From contig DDFA01000127.1 in NCBI GenBank assembly GCA_002336975.1, positions 1 through 18,898 on the forward strand: a stretch of DNA of 18,898 nucleotides, read 5' to 3'. Of this stretch, positions 1 to 8,298 are shown in pieces (the first letter of the stretch is position 1; each line of letters begins with the position of its first letter). The stretch comes from Phyllobacteriaceae bacterium UBA1940 (lineage in GTDB: Bacteria > Pseudomonadota > Alphaproteobacteria > Rhizobiales > Rhizobiaceae). The notes beneath the pieces are model-generated. The model did no database searches. It was not told the origin of the DNA and saw only the letters and a list, made by a program, of their open reading frames with translations. Position numbers and translations under genes: made by a program.

Positions 1-1
1 T

Positions 2-547
<546 letters not shown>

Positions 548-576
548 CCGGGCGGATCGCCTTGATCTGAAGATCG

Positions 577-607
577 ACGGCGGCGATTGATCATCGCCGC
601 CGTTTTT
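577..607 (+). terminator. Rho-independent terminator after dnaK
   Basis: A perfect 11-bp stem (577-587 with 593-603, ACGGCGGCGAT and its complement) closes a 5-nt loop and runs directly into TTTTT at 603-607. It is a textbook intrinsic terminator. It lies between dnaK and dnaJ, so dnaJ would get only read-through from dnaK unless it has its own promoter in 608-750. I could not identify a convincing -35/-10 pair there. Confidence 0.85.
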
Positions 608-762
608 CGTTTCCTCAGCCGCGCCGCTTGCCGGCCATGTCCACACGAAAAGCGGTCTCGCGGCAAAACCGGCACTGGCAAGTTGGGCGAACACTTACTA
701 AATGCCGAAAGACTATTGTTCACGGGCATGGATGAGCGGCCCTATGGTGTTGAAGGCCGGTG

Positions 763-1887
763 ATGAAGGCTGATTTCTACGAGACACTTGGCGTCGGCAA
801 GACCGCCGACGAAAAGGAACTGAAAAGCGCCTATCGCAAGATGGCGATGCAGTTCCATCCCGACCGCAATCCCGGCGACGCGTCATGCGAGGCGAAGTTC
901 AAGGAAGTCAACGAGGCCTATGACACGCTGAAGGACCCGCAGAAGCGGGCGGCCTACGACCGTTTCGGCCATGCGGCGTTCGAGAACGGCATGGGCGGCG
1001 GTGGCGGCGGTTTCCAGGGCGCCGGCGGCTTCGCCGATATTTTCGAAGACATTTTCGGCGACATGATGGGGCGCCGCCAGCGGTCCTCGGGCGGCCGCGA
1101 GCGCGGCGCAGACCTGCGCTACAATATGGAGATTTCGCTCGAAGAGGCGTTCTCCGGCAAGACCGCCCAGATCAGGGTGCCGTCCTCCGTCACCTGTTCC
1201 GAATGCTCCGGCTCCGGCGCAAAGCCCGGCACCTCGCCGGTTTCGTGCACCACCTGCCAGGGGTCCGGCCGCATCCGCCAGAGCCAGGGCTTCTTCTCGA
1301 TCGAACGCACCTGTCCGACCTGCCAGGGCCGCGGCGAGATGATCAAGGACCCGTGCGGCAAGTGCGGCGGCCAGGGCAAGGTGACCGAGGAACGGGCGCT
1401 GTCGGTCAACATTCCCGCCGGCATCGAAGACGGCACGCGCATTCGCCTGGCGGGCGAGGGCGAAGCCGGCTCGCGCGGCGGCCCGACCGGCGACCTCTAC
1501 ATCTTCCTGTCGGTCAAGCCGCACGAATTCTTCCAGCGCGACGGCGCCGATCTTTACTGCAAGGCGCCGGTGTCGATGACGACGGCGGCGCTCGGCGGTT
1601 CGTTCGAGGTGGCGACGCTCGACGGCACCCAGTCGCGCGTCAAGGTCACCGAAGGCTCGCAGCACGGCAAGCAGTTCAGGCTCAAGGGCAAGGGCATGCC
1701 GGTCCTGCGTCAGCCGGCGGTCGGCGACCTCTACATCCAGATTGCGGTCGAGACGCCGCAGAACTTGACCAAGCGCCAGCGCGAACTGCTCGAGGAGTTC
1801 GAGCAGTTGTCGTCGAAGGAGAATTCGCCTCAGTCGGCCGGCTTCTTCACGCGCATGAAGGATTTCTTCGAATCCTTCGGCCAGTAG
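763..1887 (+). CDS. dnaJ: Chaperone protein DnaJ
   Basis: Hsp40 co-chaperone of 374 residues that stimulates the DnaK ATPase and delivers unfolded clients. It has all the type I DnaJ parts: a J domain at residues 1-70 with the HPD motif at 32-34, a Gly/Phe-rich linker (about 75-110, with a run of Gly), and a zinc-binding cysteine-rich domain with four CxxCxGxG repeats from about Cys145 to 205 ([32 protein letters not shown]). C-terminal client-binding beta domains follow, then a tail ([12 protein letters not shown]). Full length for the family. I chose the ATG at 763 because [11 protein letters not shown] matches the family N-terminus and AAGG lies six bases upstream; the GTG at 760 is an in-frame alternative adding one residue. 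The terminator after dnaK suggests partial uncoupling from dnaK transcription. Confidence 0.97.
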   Translation: MKADFYETLGVGKTADEKELKSAYRKMAMQFHPDRNPGDASCEAKFKEVNEAYDTLKDPQKRAAYDRFGHAAFENGMGGGGGGFQGAGGFADIFEDIFGDMMGRRQRSSGGRERGADLRYNMEISLEEAFSGKTAQIRVPSSVTCSECSGSGAKPGTSPVSCTTCQGSGRIRQSQGFFSIERTCPTCQGRGEMIKDPCGKCGGQGKVTEERALSVNIPAGIEDGTRIRLAGEGEAGSRGGPTGDLYIFLSVKPHEFFQRDGADLYCKAPVSMTTAALGGSFEVATLDGTQSRVKVTEGSQHGKQFRLKGKGMPVLRQPAVGDLYIQIAVETPQNLTKRQRELLEEFEQLSSKENSPQSAGFFTRMKDFFESFGQ

Positions 1888-1917
1888 CCGGCGAGGTTCG
1901 GCTGCTCAGGTTTTTTT
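1883..1917 (+). terminator. Intrinsic terminator overlapping the dnaJ stop codon
   Basis: An 8-bp stem (1883-1890 with 1899-1906, one G-T wobble) closes an 8-nt loop, and a run of seven T lies at 1911-1917 after a CAGG spacer. The left arm contains the dnaJ TAG stop. The T-run is the strongest part of the signal. The 4-nt gap between stem and T-run makes it less ideal than the dnaK terminator. Confidence 0.55.
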
Positions 1918-1996
1918 CGAGGCTTGCGAAATACCGCCTTCATTTCGCCGGCGCGCTGGGGCATAACGCGGCAGCAATTCGGCACGGGAGCGATTG

Positions 1997-2596
1997 ATGG
2001 GCGGCACCGGTCTTAGAAAAGCGCTCGGCAAGAAGTTCGACGAAGAGCTGAAATTCTTCCGAGGCTGGATCGACAAGCCCCGCGCAGTCGGCGCCATCGT
2101 GCCGACCAGCCTCGTCACGGCGCGGCGCATGGCTTCGGTCATCGACGTCAATTCCGGCCTTCCGGTGCTCGAACTCGGCTCCGGCACGGGCGTGATCACG
2201 CGCGCCATCCTGGCGCACGGCGTCAAGCCGGAAAATCTCTGGTCGATCGAATACTCGCCCGAGTTCGTGCGGCATCTCAAGCTGACCCTGCCGGCCGTCA
2301 ATGTGATCCAGGGCGACGCGTTCGATCTCGACGCGACCCTTCCCAGCCCGGGCATGAAATTCGATTCGATCGTTTCCGGCGTGCCGCTGCTCAACTTCCC
2401 CGTCGCCCGGCGCGTCCGCTATATCGAGCACCTCCTCGACCACATTCCGACCGGCCGCCCGATCGTGCAGCTGACCTATGGTCCGCTGTCGCCGGTGCCG
2501 CCGCGCAAGGGGAACTACACGGTCGAACATTTCCACTTCATCGTGCGCAACATTCCGCCGACCCAGCTGTGGATCTATCGCCGTCCGCAAAACTGA
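1997..2596 (+). CDS. pmtA: Phospholipid N-methyltransferase (PmtA type)
   Basis: A 199-residue SAM-dependent methyltransferase of the PmtA family. These enzymes methylate phosphatidylethanolamine stepwise to phosphatidylcholine at the inner membrane surface. The N-terminus (KKFDEELKFFRGWIDKPRAVGAIVPTS, residues about 12-38) is the amphipathic and conserved PmtA leader. The SAM-binding motif I is VLELGSGTG at residues 57-65, followed by an acidic residue in SIEYSPEF (motif II) and QGDAFDL. Start choice: ATG at 1997 with GGGAG at 1986-1990; the TTG at 1994 is less likely. It is flanked by terminators or gaps and appears monocistronic. The family also contains rRNA adenine dimethylase-like relatives, but the length and N-terminal motif favour PmtA. 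Specificity (mono-, di- or trimethylation) cannot be read from the sequence. Confidence 0.85.
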   Translation: MGGTGLRKALGKKFDEELKFFRGWIDKPRAVGAIVPTSLVTARRMASVIDVNSGLPVLELGSGTGVITRAILAHGVKPENLWSIEYSPEFVRHLKLTLPAVNVIQGDAFDLDATLPSPGMKFDSIVSGVPLLNFPVARRVRYIEHLLDHIPTGRPIVQLTYGPLSPVPPRKGNYTVEHFHFIVRNIPPTQLWIYRRPQN

Positions 2597-2680
2597 CGGA
2601 ACAAGGCGTCATTCCGGTTCCGCGCCCTTGATCTGGGCCTGGCCTCGCGATAGCGGATGGCCAACTGGAGACGCCTGCCG

Positions 2681-3274
2681 ATGATCCCGAAAATCCTCGT
2701 CTTCGCTGGTTCGATCCGCACCGGCGCTTATAGCGGCAAGGTCGCCGATTGCGCTCAGAAGGAACTCGCGGTCCAGGGCGCGGACGTGACCCGCATTTCG
2801 CTGGCCGACTACCCGCTGCCGATCATGGACGAGGACCTGGAGGAGGAGAAGGGCATTCCCGACAATGCCTTGAAGCTCGCGCGCCTGTTTGCCGCCTATG
2901 ATGCGCTGCTGATCTGTACGCCGGAATACAACGGTTCGATCCCGCCGCTCCTGAAAAACACGATCGACTGGGTCAGCCGCGTCACCCGGGACGCCAACGG
3001 CGCGCCGCTGCACCCCTATCCGGGCAAAATCGTCGGCATCTGCTCGTCGTCCAGTGGCCACTTCGCCGGAATCCGTTCGGCCAATCATCTGCGCGCGGTG
3101 CTGTCGCATATCCAGATGGAAGTCGTGGCGCCGCAGGTTTCGGTTCCCAATGGCGACACGGCCTTTGACGAGGACGGCGCCTTCGTCGACGAACGGCTGC
3201 GCAAGGCAATGCGCCGGCTCTGTGCGACGCTGATCGAATATGCGGCGCTGCTTTCCAAGCGGACCGACAGGTGA
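2681..3274 (+). CDS. NAD(P)H-dependent FMN reductase family flavoprotein
   Basis: A 197-residue flavodoxin-fold protein of the NADPH-dependent FMN reductase family (PF03358). These enzymes bind FMN and reduce flavins, quinones, azo compounds or chromate. The FMN phosphate loop is FAGSIRTGAYS (about residues 8-18) and the flavin-ring loop is the hallmark CTPEYNGSIPPLLKNTIDW starting at residue 79. The start at 2681 (MIPKILVFAGS) fits the family; GGAG lies at 2667-2670. The in-frame ATG at 2657 would add eight unlikely residues. It overlaps the next gene by four bases (GTGA at 3271-3274), implying translational coupling and one transcript with the histidine-phosphatase-like gene and pyrF. Physiological substrate unknown. 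Confidence 0.85.
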   Translation: MIPKILVFAGSIRTGAYSGKVADCAQKELAVQGADVTRISLADYPLPIMDEDLEEEKGIPDNALKLARLFAAYDALLICTPEYNGSIPPLLKNTIDWVSRVTRDANGAPLHPYPGKIVGICSSSSGHFAGIRSANHLRAVLSHIQMEVVAPQVSVPNGDTAFDEDGAFVDERLRKAMRRLCATLIEYAALLSKRTDR

Positions 3275-3861
3275 TCGCCTACTACCTGACCCATCCCCAG
3301 GTGGCCGTCGATCCGGAAATTCCGGTTCCGGACTGGTCCTTGTCCCCGGCCGGCCGGGCTCGCGTCGAAGCCTTGCGCGGCAAGCCCTGGCTGGCGTCGC
3401 TTCGCCGCATCGTCTCGAGCAGGGAACGCAAGGCGATCGAGACCGCCGAACTGATCGGCGTCGCCACCGGCGTCGCTGTCGAAGTCAGGCCCGGCATGGG
3501 CGAGAACGACCGCTCGTCGACCGGCTTCATCGCGCCGGACAGGTTCGAGGCCGCCGCCGATGCGTTCTTCGCCGAGCCCGACGCCAGCTGGAACGGCTGG
3601 GAGACGGCGCGCGCCGCGCAGGCGCGCATTGTCTGGGCGGTGGAAACGGCGTTGGATGAGCAGGGCGCCGGATATCCCGTTCTCTTTGTCGGCCACGGCG
3701 CGGTTGGAACCCTGCTGAAGTGCAGCCTTGCGGGACGCAAGATAGCACGGCGCGAGGACCAACCGGGTGGAGGCGGCAATGTCTTTGCCTTCGATGTCCG
3801 GACACGGCGTCTTCTCACCGACTGGATTTCAATCGACAACTATGAGGGTGCAGCGACATGA
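3271..3861 (+). CDS. Histidine-phosphatase-fold protein with altered RHG motif
   Basis: A 196-residue protein of the histidine phosphatase (phosphoglycerate mutase-like) superfamily. The family's N-terminal LVRHGE motif is replaced by YYLTHPQV, so the presumed nucleophile His8 is kept but the preceding Arg is Thr and the following Gly is Pro. The second core is present: [14 protein letters not shown] (residues 49-62) corresponds to the SxxxRAxxTA helix, and [13 protein letters not shown] (138-149) holds the second catalytic His. A Glu lies in GMGEND (78). It starts with GTG at 3271, overlapping the upstream stop, and its own stop overlaps the pyrF start (ATGA). The T-H-P variant may alter activity or mark a distinct subfamily. 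Role unknown; the context suggests co-expression with pyrimidine synthesis, not necessarily a shared pathway. Confidence 0.8.
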   Translation: MIAYYLTHPQVAVDPEIPVPDWSLSPAGRARVEALRGKPWLASLRRIVSSRERKAIETAELIGVATGVAVEVRPGMGENDRSSTGFIAPDRFEAAADAFFAEPDASWNGWETARAAQARIVWAVETALDEQGAGYPVLFVGHGAVGTLLKCSLAGRKIARREDQPGGGGNVFAFDVRTRRLLTDWISIDNYEGAAT

Positions 3862-4559
3862 CCAACGAAATGCGCAACCGCCTGATCGTCGGGCTCGACG
3901 TGCCGACCGTGGCGGAAGCCGAGCGAGTCGTGCGCGACCTCGACGGCGTGACCCATTTCTACAAGATTGGCTACCAACTGGTTTTCGCCGGCGGGCTGGA
4001 ATTCGCCCGCGACCTCGCCCGCGACGGTAAGAATGTCTTTCTCGACATGAAGCTGCTCGACATCGACAACACCGTCGCCAAGGGCGTCGAGAACATTGCG
4101 CGCATGGGCATGACCATGCTGACCCTGCACGCCTATCCCAAGGCGATGCGGGCGGCGGTCGAGGCGGCGCGCGGCTCCGGCCTGTGCCTGCTCGGCGTCA
4201 CCGTGCTGACCTCGATGGACGCCGATGACCTGATTGAGGCCGGCTACGAATACGATCCCCACACTTTGGTGCTGCGCCGCGCCGAACAGGCGCTTGCGGC
4301 CGGCATGGGCGGCGTGGTCTGTTCGGCCGAAGAGGCGAGCGCGGTGCGCAAGGTGCTGGGGGCCGAACTTGCGGTCGTGACGCCCGGCATCAGGCCCGAG
4401 GGCGCCGAGCACGGCGACCAGAAACGCGTGGTTACGCCCGCCCGGGCGCTGGCGATGGGCGCGAGCCATCTGGTCGTCGCGCGTCCGATCGTTCAGGCGC
4501 CGGACCGTGCGCATGCCGCAAGGCAGATCCTCGCCGAGATGGCGGAAGCAGGGAGGTAG
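3858..4559 (+). CDS. pyrF: Orotidine 5'-phosphate decarboxylase
   Basis: A 233-residue enzyme for the last step of de novo UMP synthesis, decarboxylating OMP in the cytoplasm. The TIM-barrel signatures are clear: LIVGLDVP at the start (substrate-binding Asp14), YKIGYQL with the active-site Lys36, and [13 protein letters not shown] (residues 61-73), which carries the Asp63-x-Lys65-x-x-Asp68 catalytic array. Also present are VTVLTSMD and the phosphate-binding VTPGIRP and VVARPI segments. The usual DIPNT is DIDNT here, a mild deviation. Length is normal for the bacterial type I enzyme. The ATG at 3858 overlaps the previous stop by four bases. A GGAGG just before its stop serves the next gene. 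Confidence 0.96.
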   Translation: MTNEMRNRLIVGLDVPTVAEAERVVRDLDGVTHFYKIGYQLVFAGGLEFARDLARDGKNVFLDMKLLDIDNTVAKGVENIARMGMTMLTLHAYPKAMRAAVEAARGSGLCLLGVTVLTSMDADDLIEAGYEYDPHTLVLRRAEQALAAGMGGVVCSAEEASAVRKVLGAELAVVTPGIRPEGAEHGDQKRVVTPARALAMGASHLVVARPIVQAPDRAHAARQILAEMAEAGR

Positions 4560-4563
4560 GACG

Positions 4564-4854
4564 ATGGCGAAAGGTTACTGGATCGCTCGGGTCGATGTGC
4601 GGGACCCCGAACGCTACAAGGACTACGTGTCGACGGCGAAACCCGCTTTTGAGCGGCACGGCGCGAAATTTCTCGCCCGCGGCGGCGCGACCTCGCCGGC
4701 GGAAGGCGTCTCGCGCGCCCGCAACGTGGTGATCGAGTTTGCCTCGGTCGCCGACGCGCTTGCCTGCTACAATTCCGCCGAATACCAGGCCGCCAGGGCG
4801 ATCCGGCAGAGCTGCGCCGACGGCGAGATCGTCATCGTCGAAGGCGCCGGCTGA
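4564..4854 (+). CDS. DUF1330 family protein
   Basis: A 96-residue protein of the DUF1330 family, which has a ferredoxin-like alpha+beta (dimeric barrel) fold and no settled biochemical function. The characteristic features are the N-terminal MAKGYWIARVDVRDPERYKDYV, the central AKFLARGG, the VIEFASVADALACYNSAEYQAA segment and the C-terminal IVIVEG strand. The start is firm: GGAGG at 4552-4556, inside the end of pyrF, lies seven bases from the ATG. With only four bases after the pyrF stop, it is the last gene of the FMN reductase-phosphatase-pyrF run. No membrane segment or signal peptide is seen. Confidence 0.85.
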   Translation: MAKGYWIARVDVRDPERYKDYVSTAKPAFERHGAKFLARGGATSPAEGVSRARNVVIEFASVADALACYNSAEYQAARAIRQSCADGEIVIVEGAG

Positions 4855-4940
4855 CCGGCTCTATCCCGCAATGCGAAAAGAAGGCGGCTGTCCGGGCCCG
4901 CCTGCGGCCTTGCCCGCCACGCAATATGCAGCCGGGATCG

Positions 4941-4994
4941 GCCGATTTTCGTCGTTTGGCGGCCAAATCGGGCGATCCGGAACGGAAAATCGGC
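4941..4994. repeat. Nested inverted repeats in the pyrF operon/phaZ intergenic region
   Basis: Between DUF1330 and the PHB depolymerase, outer arms GCCGATTTT (4941-4949) and AAAATCGGC (4986-4994) enclose an inner palindrome TTTGGC-G-GCCAAA. The whole could fold as a stem with an internal hairpin. It lacks an adjacent T-run, so it is not a classical terminator. It may be an mRNA-stabilising structure or a regulator site. The rest of 4855-5103 shows no convincing gene and is AT-richer than its surroundings. Confidence 0.45.
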
Positions 4995-5104
4995 TTCCAG
5001 ACAGCAATTTTCTTCCAAAATCAGGGTTCATTTAGAAATTGTTGCAATCGTGTGACGGTCCGGAGCCGAAAACGGCTCCTCACCCAAAGGTTGGAAACCA
5101 GCCA

Positions 5105-5119
5105 TGTTGCCATGCAGCA
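5105..5119. promoter_or_regulatory. Candidate PhaR-like operator upstream of phaZ
   Basis: TGTTGC-CAT-GCAGCA is an inverted repeat with one mismatch and closely resembles the CTGC-N3/4-GCAG site recognised by PhaR repressors of PHB genes in Paracoccus and relatives. It lies 75 bases before the preferred phaZ start at 5194, or across the alternative start at 5104. Assigning it to PhaR is inference from the site shape and the adjacent PHB gene. A 7-bp hairpin, GGAGCCG-AAAA-CGGCTCC, sits at 5062-5079 just upstream. Confidence 0.35.
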
Positions 5120-5193
5120 TCTTCGCGCATAGCCTAGCCGAATTCCAAAAGGCCCTGCTCAAGGCGGCGGCGGGGCGAAACCCGGGGCAACAT

Positions 5194-6471
5194 ATGTATT
5201 ACCAGATGTATGAGATGAACCACGCCGTGCTGCAGCCCTGGCGGGCGATGGCCGACGCGACCAGACTTCTCTACAGCCACCCGATGAACCCCTGGTCGTC
5301 GACCAGCGTCGGCCGTTCCATCGCTGGCCTCGCCGAAATGTTCGAACGCAACACCCGCCGCTACGGCAAGCCGGCCTTTGGCCTCAAGGAGACCGTCGTC
5401 GACTGGCGGAAGGTGGCGGTGCGCGAAGAAGTGGTCTGGTCCACGCCGTTCTGCAATCTGCTGCACTTCAAGCGCGACCTGCCCGCCGACCGCAAGCCCG
5501 ACCGCAAGCTTCTGATCGTCGCGCCGATGTCGGGCCACTATGCGACGCTGCTGCGCGGTACGGTCGAGTCGATGCTGCCCTATGCGGAAGTCTACATCAC
5601 CGACTGGATCGACGCCCGAAACATTCCGATCGTCGCCGGCAAGTTCGACCTCGACGACTACATCCAGCACGTCATCGACATGCTGCACCACCTGGGACGC
5701 GACACCCACGTCATGGCGGTGTGCCAGCCCTCCGTACCGGTGCTTGCGGCCGTCGCCGTGATGGAAGCTCGTGGCGACAAGTGCGCGCCGTCGACCATGG
5801 TCCTGATGGGCGGTCCGATCGACACCCGCATCAACCCGACCGCCGTCAACAAGCTGGCGGAAGAGCGCGGCATCGACTGGTTCCGCGACAATGTCATCAT
5901 GCAGGTGCCGTGGCCGAACGCCGGCTTCATGCGCGCCGTCTATCCCGGCTTCCTGCAATTGTCGGGCTTCATGGGCATGAACCTCGACCGCCACATCAGC
6001 GCGCATCAGGAATTTTTCGTCCACCTGATCAAGAACGACGGAGACAGCGCCGAGAAGCACCGCGAGTTCTACGACGAGTATCTGGCGGTGATGGACCTGA
6101 CCGCCGAATTCTACCTGCAGACGGTCGAAACGGTCTTCGTCAAGCACTCCCTGCCCAAGGGGGAGATGACGTTCCGTGGCGAGCGCATCGACCTGACCGG
6201 GATCAGGAACGTCGCGCTGATGACGGTCGAAGGCGAAAACGACGACATTTCCGGCCCCGGCCAGACCAAGGCCGCCCAGACGCTGTGCGCCTCGATTCCC
6301 GACGACATGCGCGTTCACTATATGCAGCCCGACGTCGGCCACTACGGCGTCTTCAACGGCTCGCGCTATCGCGCCGAAATCGTGCCGCGAATCGTCGACT
6401 TCCAGTCGAGCTACGGCCTGTCGGCGCGCGCCAAACCGCGGACAAAGGCGAAAGTCCCCACCGACGCATGA
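5194..6471 (+). CDS. phaZ: Intracellular polyhydroxyalkanoate (PHB) depolymerase
   Basis: A cytoplasmic, granule-associated hydrolase that breaks down stored poly-3-hydroxybutyrate (intracellular PhaZ, PHB_depo_C family), 425 residues from this start. It begins MYYQMYEMNHAVLQPWRAMAD, the normal family N-terminus. The nucleophile elbow is MAVCQPSVP with a cysteine (Cys177) in place of serine, as in the Ralstonia PhaZa1 class. PMSGHYATLLRGTVESMLP and YITDWIDARNIP are family hallmarks, and the catalytic His is in QPDVGHYGVFNGSRYR near the end. An in-frame ATG at 5104 would add 30 residues without family support, and it would place the PhaR-like site inside the gene, so I prefer 5194. However, 5194 has only a weak GGGGC ribosome site, so the longer form is possible. 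Confidence 0.88.
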   Translation: MYYQMYEMNHAVLQPWRAMADATRLLYSHPMNPWSSTSVGRSIAGLAEMFERNTRRYGKPAFGLKETVVDWRKVAVREEVVWSTPFCNLLHFKRDLPADRKPDRKLLIVAPMSGHYATLLRGTVESMLPYAEVYITDWIDARNIPIVAGKFDLDDYIQHVIDMLHHLGRDTHVMAVCQPSVPVLAAVAVMEARGDKCAPSTMVLMGGPIDTRINPTAVNKLAEERGIDWFRDNVIMQVPWPNAGFMRAVYPGFLQLSGFMGMNLDRHISAHQEFFVHLIKNDGDSAEKHREFYDEYLAVMDLTAEFYLQTVETVFVKHSLPKGEMTFRGERIDLTGIRNVALMTVEGENDDISGPGQTKAAQTLCASIPDDMRVHYMQPDVGHYGVFNGSRYRAEIVPRIVDFQSSYGLSARAKPRTKAKVPTDA

Positions 6472-6554
6472 TGCAACGGCGCAACAGAGCGCCGGAATAC
6501 CCCCGCACGACCTGTGCATGGTAACCATGAAGGCAGTTCGCACGGCTGTGTGAA

Positions 6555-6583
6555 TTGACTTGCTCCCGCCAACACCCTTAATT
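6555..6583 (+). promoter_or_regulatory. Possible sigma-70-type promoter for the BTLCP gene
   Basis: TTGACT at 6555-6560 and TTAATT at 6578-6583 are separated by 17 bases, in an AT-rich patch about 37 bases before the next start codon. The -35 is good (5/6) and the -10 is poor (3/6). There is no experimental support. Confidence 0.35.
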
Positions 6584-6619
6584 TTTCGTTAACGACAAGG
6601 GCGGCGGGGGCCGGCGCAG

Positions 6620-7234
6620 ATGACCGCACTGGGGACGAAGACTGGCGTGCCGATTCGCTTCGGCTTTGCGACGGTGGCTGTCTCGGTGCTGGCGGCGCTT
6701 CCCGCCTGGGCCGGCATGGCGACCGGCGGCCTGACGTCCCAGCCCATCGGCCATTATGAGTTCTGCAAGGTCAATCCGGCCGAATGCTCGATCCGCAGCG
6801 TCGACAAGGGGCCGGAGCGGCTGACCGGCGCCAAGTGGCGTGCGATCTCGACAGTCAACGTCTCCGTCAACCACGCCATCAAGCCGATGAACGACATCGA
6901 CATCTATGGCAAGGACGAGGTCTGGGCCTATCCCGACCAGGTCGGCGACTGCGAGGACTATGTCCTGCTCAAGCGGCGTATCCTGGCCGGCAAGGGCATC
7001 TCGCTGTCGAACCTTCTCATCACGGTTGTGCGCAAGCCCGATGGCGAGGGCCACGCGGTTCTGACGGTGCGGACCGACAAGGGCGATTTCATTCTCGACA
7101 ATCTGAACGACAAGGCCAAGCCCTGGAACGAGACTCCCTATCGCTTCCTCAAGCGCCAGGCGTCGGAGCATACCGGCCGGTGGGTCACCATTCGCGGCGA
7201 ATCCGCCCCGCTGGTCGGCTCGGTCACCGAATAG
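6620..7234 (+). CDS. Exported transglutaminase-like cysteine peptidase (BTLCP family)
   Basis: A 204-residue member of the bacterial transglutaminase-like cysteine proteinase family (BTLCP, formerly DUF920), common in rhizobia and predicted to act in the periplasm. A signal peptide is evident: a charged start, a hydrophobic stretch FGFATVAVSVLAALP at about 14-28, and an AWA cleavage region near residue 31. The papain-like triad is intact: Cys111 in VGDCEDYVLLKR, His145 in EGHAVL and Asp160 in FILDN. The family motif YGKDEVWAYPDQVGDCEDY is nearly canonical. ATG at 6620 follows a G-rich ribosome site. It converges with cydB, leaving only 13 bases between the two stops. Relatives are linked to c-di-GMP adhesion control (LapG is a sister group), but no LapD-like partner is seen here. 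Confidence 0.88.
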   Translation: MTALGTKTGVPIRFGFATVAVSVLAALPAWAGMATGGLTSQPIGHYEFCKVNPAECSIRSVDKGPERLTGAKWRAISTVNVSVNHAIKPMNDIDIYGKDEVWAYPDQVGDCEDYVLLKRRILAGKGISLSNLLITVVRKPDGEGHAVLTVRTDKGDFILDNLNDKAKPWNETPYRFLKRQASEHTGRWVTIRGESAPLVGSVTE

Positions 7235-7247
7235 GCTGCGGCGTCCC

Positions 7248-8252
7248 TCAGTCGTAGCTCAGGTCGCCCGCCTTGCCGCCGAACACCCGATACGAATAGA
7301 ACGAATAGCCGGCGATGACCGGCAGCACCACCGCCGTGCCGCCGAGTATGATTGCAAGACTTTGCGTCGCCGAGGCTGCCTGCCAGATCGTCAGCCGGTC
7401 CGGCACGACAAACGGGTAGAACGACCAGGCCAGTCCGACAAAGCCGAGGGCGAAGATCAGCGCAAGGGTCAGAAACGGACGCAGGGCGTGCCGGTCGCCG
7501 GGCTTGGGAAGGCGGAACGTGTCGCGCCACAGCTGGAAAAACAGCAGCGCCGACACGATGGGCAACGGCGACAGATAGAGTATCTGCGGCCAGCCGAACC
7601 AGCGGTCGAAAATGCGAGGCGAGGCCAGCGGCGTCGCCACCGACACCGCCGCCATGCCAAGCGCCGTGAACACCAGCGCCGAGCGCAGCCAGGCCACCGC
7701 CTTCTTCTGCAACTCGCCTTCGGTCTTGTAGATCAGCCACGCGGCGCCCATCGCGGCATAGGCGGCCGCCAGGCAGACGCCGGTCAGCAGGCCGAACAGG
7801 ACGGCGCCGGCGCCGGTCTCGAGCCCCAGAACATAGACGCCGAGCATATAGCCTTGCGCCAGCGACGCGGTCAGCGAGCCGATGAAGAAGGCGGCGTCCC
7901 AGCGTCGCTTGTGATGCGACGGCGCCTTGGCGCGGAAATCGAACGCGACGCCGCGCAGGATCAGCCCTACCAGCAGCACGAACACCGGCAGATAGAGCGC
8001 GGTCAAGATCACGCCGTGCGCCACCGGGAACGCCACCAGCAGCAACCCGACCGCAAGCACCAGCCAGGTTTCGTTGGCGTCCCAGAACGGCCCGATCGAG
8101 CTGATCATCCGGTCCTTCTGCGGATCATCGGCGGCAATGAACAGGATGCCGATGCCAAGGTCGAAACCGTCGAGAATGACGTAGACAAGGATCGCCGCGC
8201 CCATCGCGCCGGCGGCGATCAGCGGAAGCAGGGTTGGCCAGTCGATGGTCAT
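7248..8252 (-). CDS. cydB: Cytochrome bd-type (cyanide-insensitive) quinol oxidase subunit II
   Basis: Integral membrane subunit II (334 residues) of a cytochrome bd quinol:oxygen oxidase, which uses ubiquinol to reduce O2 to water under low oxygen or cyanide/NO stress. It starts MTIDWPTLLPLIAAGAMG, with the CydB hallmark YVILDGFDLGIGILF, then IGPFWDANETWLVLAVG and FPVAHGVILTALYLP. There are about eight hydrophobic spans, ending FYSYRVFGGKAGDLSYD. Length fits the CioB type (about 335), shorter than E. coli CydB. The ATG at 8252 has AGGAG eight bases upstream. It lies 46 bases downstream of cydA in the same operon. No cydX-like small gene or cydDC assembly transporter is visible nearby. Confidence 0.93.
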   Translation of the reverse strand: MTIDWPTLLPLIAAGAMGAAILVYVILDGFDLGIGILFIAADDPQKDRMISSIGPFWDANETWLVLAVGLLLVAFPVAHGVILTALYLPVFVLLVGLILRGVAFDFRAKAPSHHKRRWDAAFFIGSLTASLAQGYMLGVYVLGLETGAGAVLFGLLTGVCLAAAYAAMGAAWLIYKTEGELQKKAVAWLRSALVFTALGMAAVSVATPLASPRIFDRWFGWPQILYLSPLPIVSALLFFQLWRDTFRLPKPGDRHALRPFLTLALIFALGFVGLAWSFYPFVVPDRLTIWQAASATQSLAIILGGTAVVLPVIAGYSFYSYRVFGGKAGDLSYD

Positions 8253-8298
8253 TTCAATCGCTCCTGTTGATCCGGCCGGCCACGCCGGCGGTTCAAGC

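Noticed and set aside
883..1665. A 260-codon open frame on the minus strand.
   Set aside because: Antisense to dnaJ, with Ala/Arg-rich sequence without motifs.
6517..6529. Palindrome CATGGT-A-ACCATG in the phaZ-BTLCP gap.
   Set aside because: Short, single copy and matches no operator I can name; it could occur by chance.
5134..6543. A 469-codon open frame on the minus strand.
   Set aside because: Antisense to the PHB depolymerase, with skewed Val/Asp/His/Arg composition and no recognisable domain.
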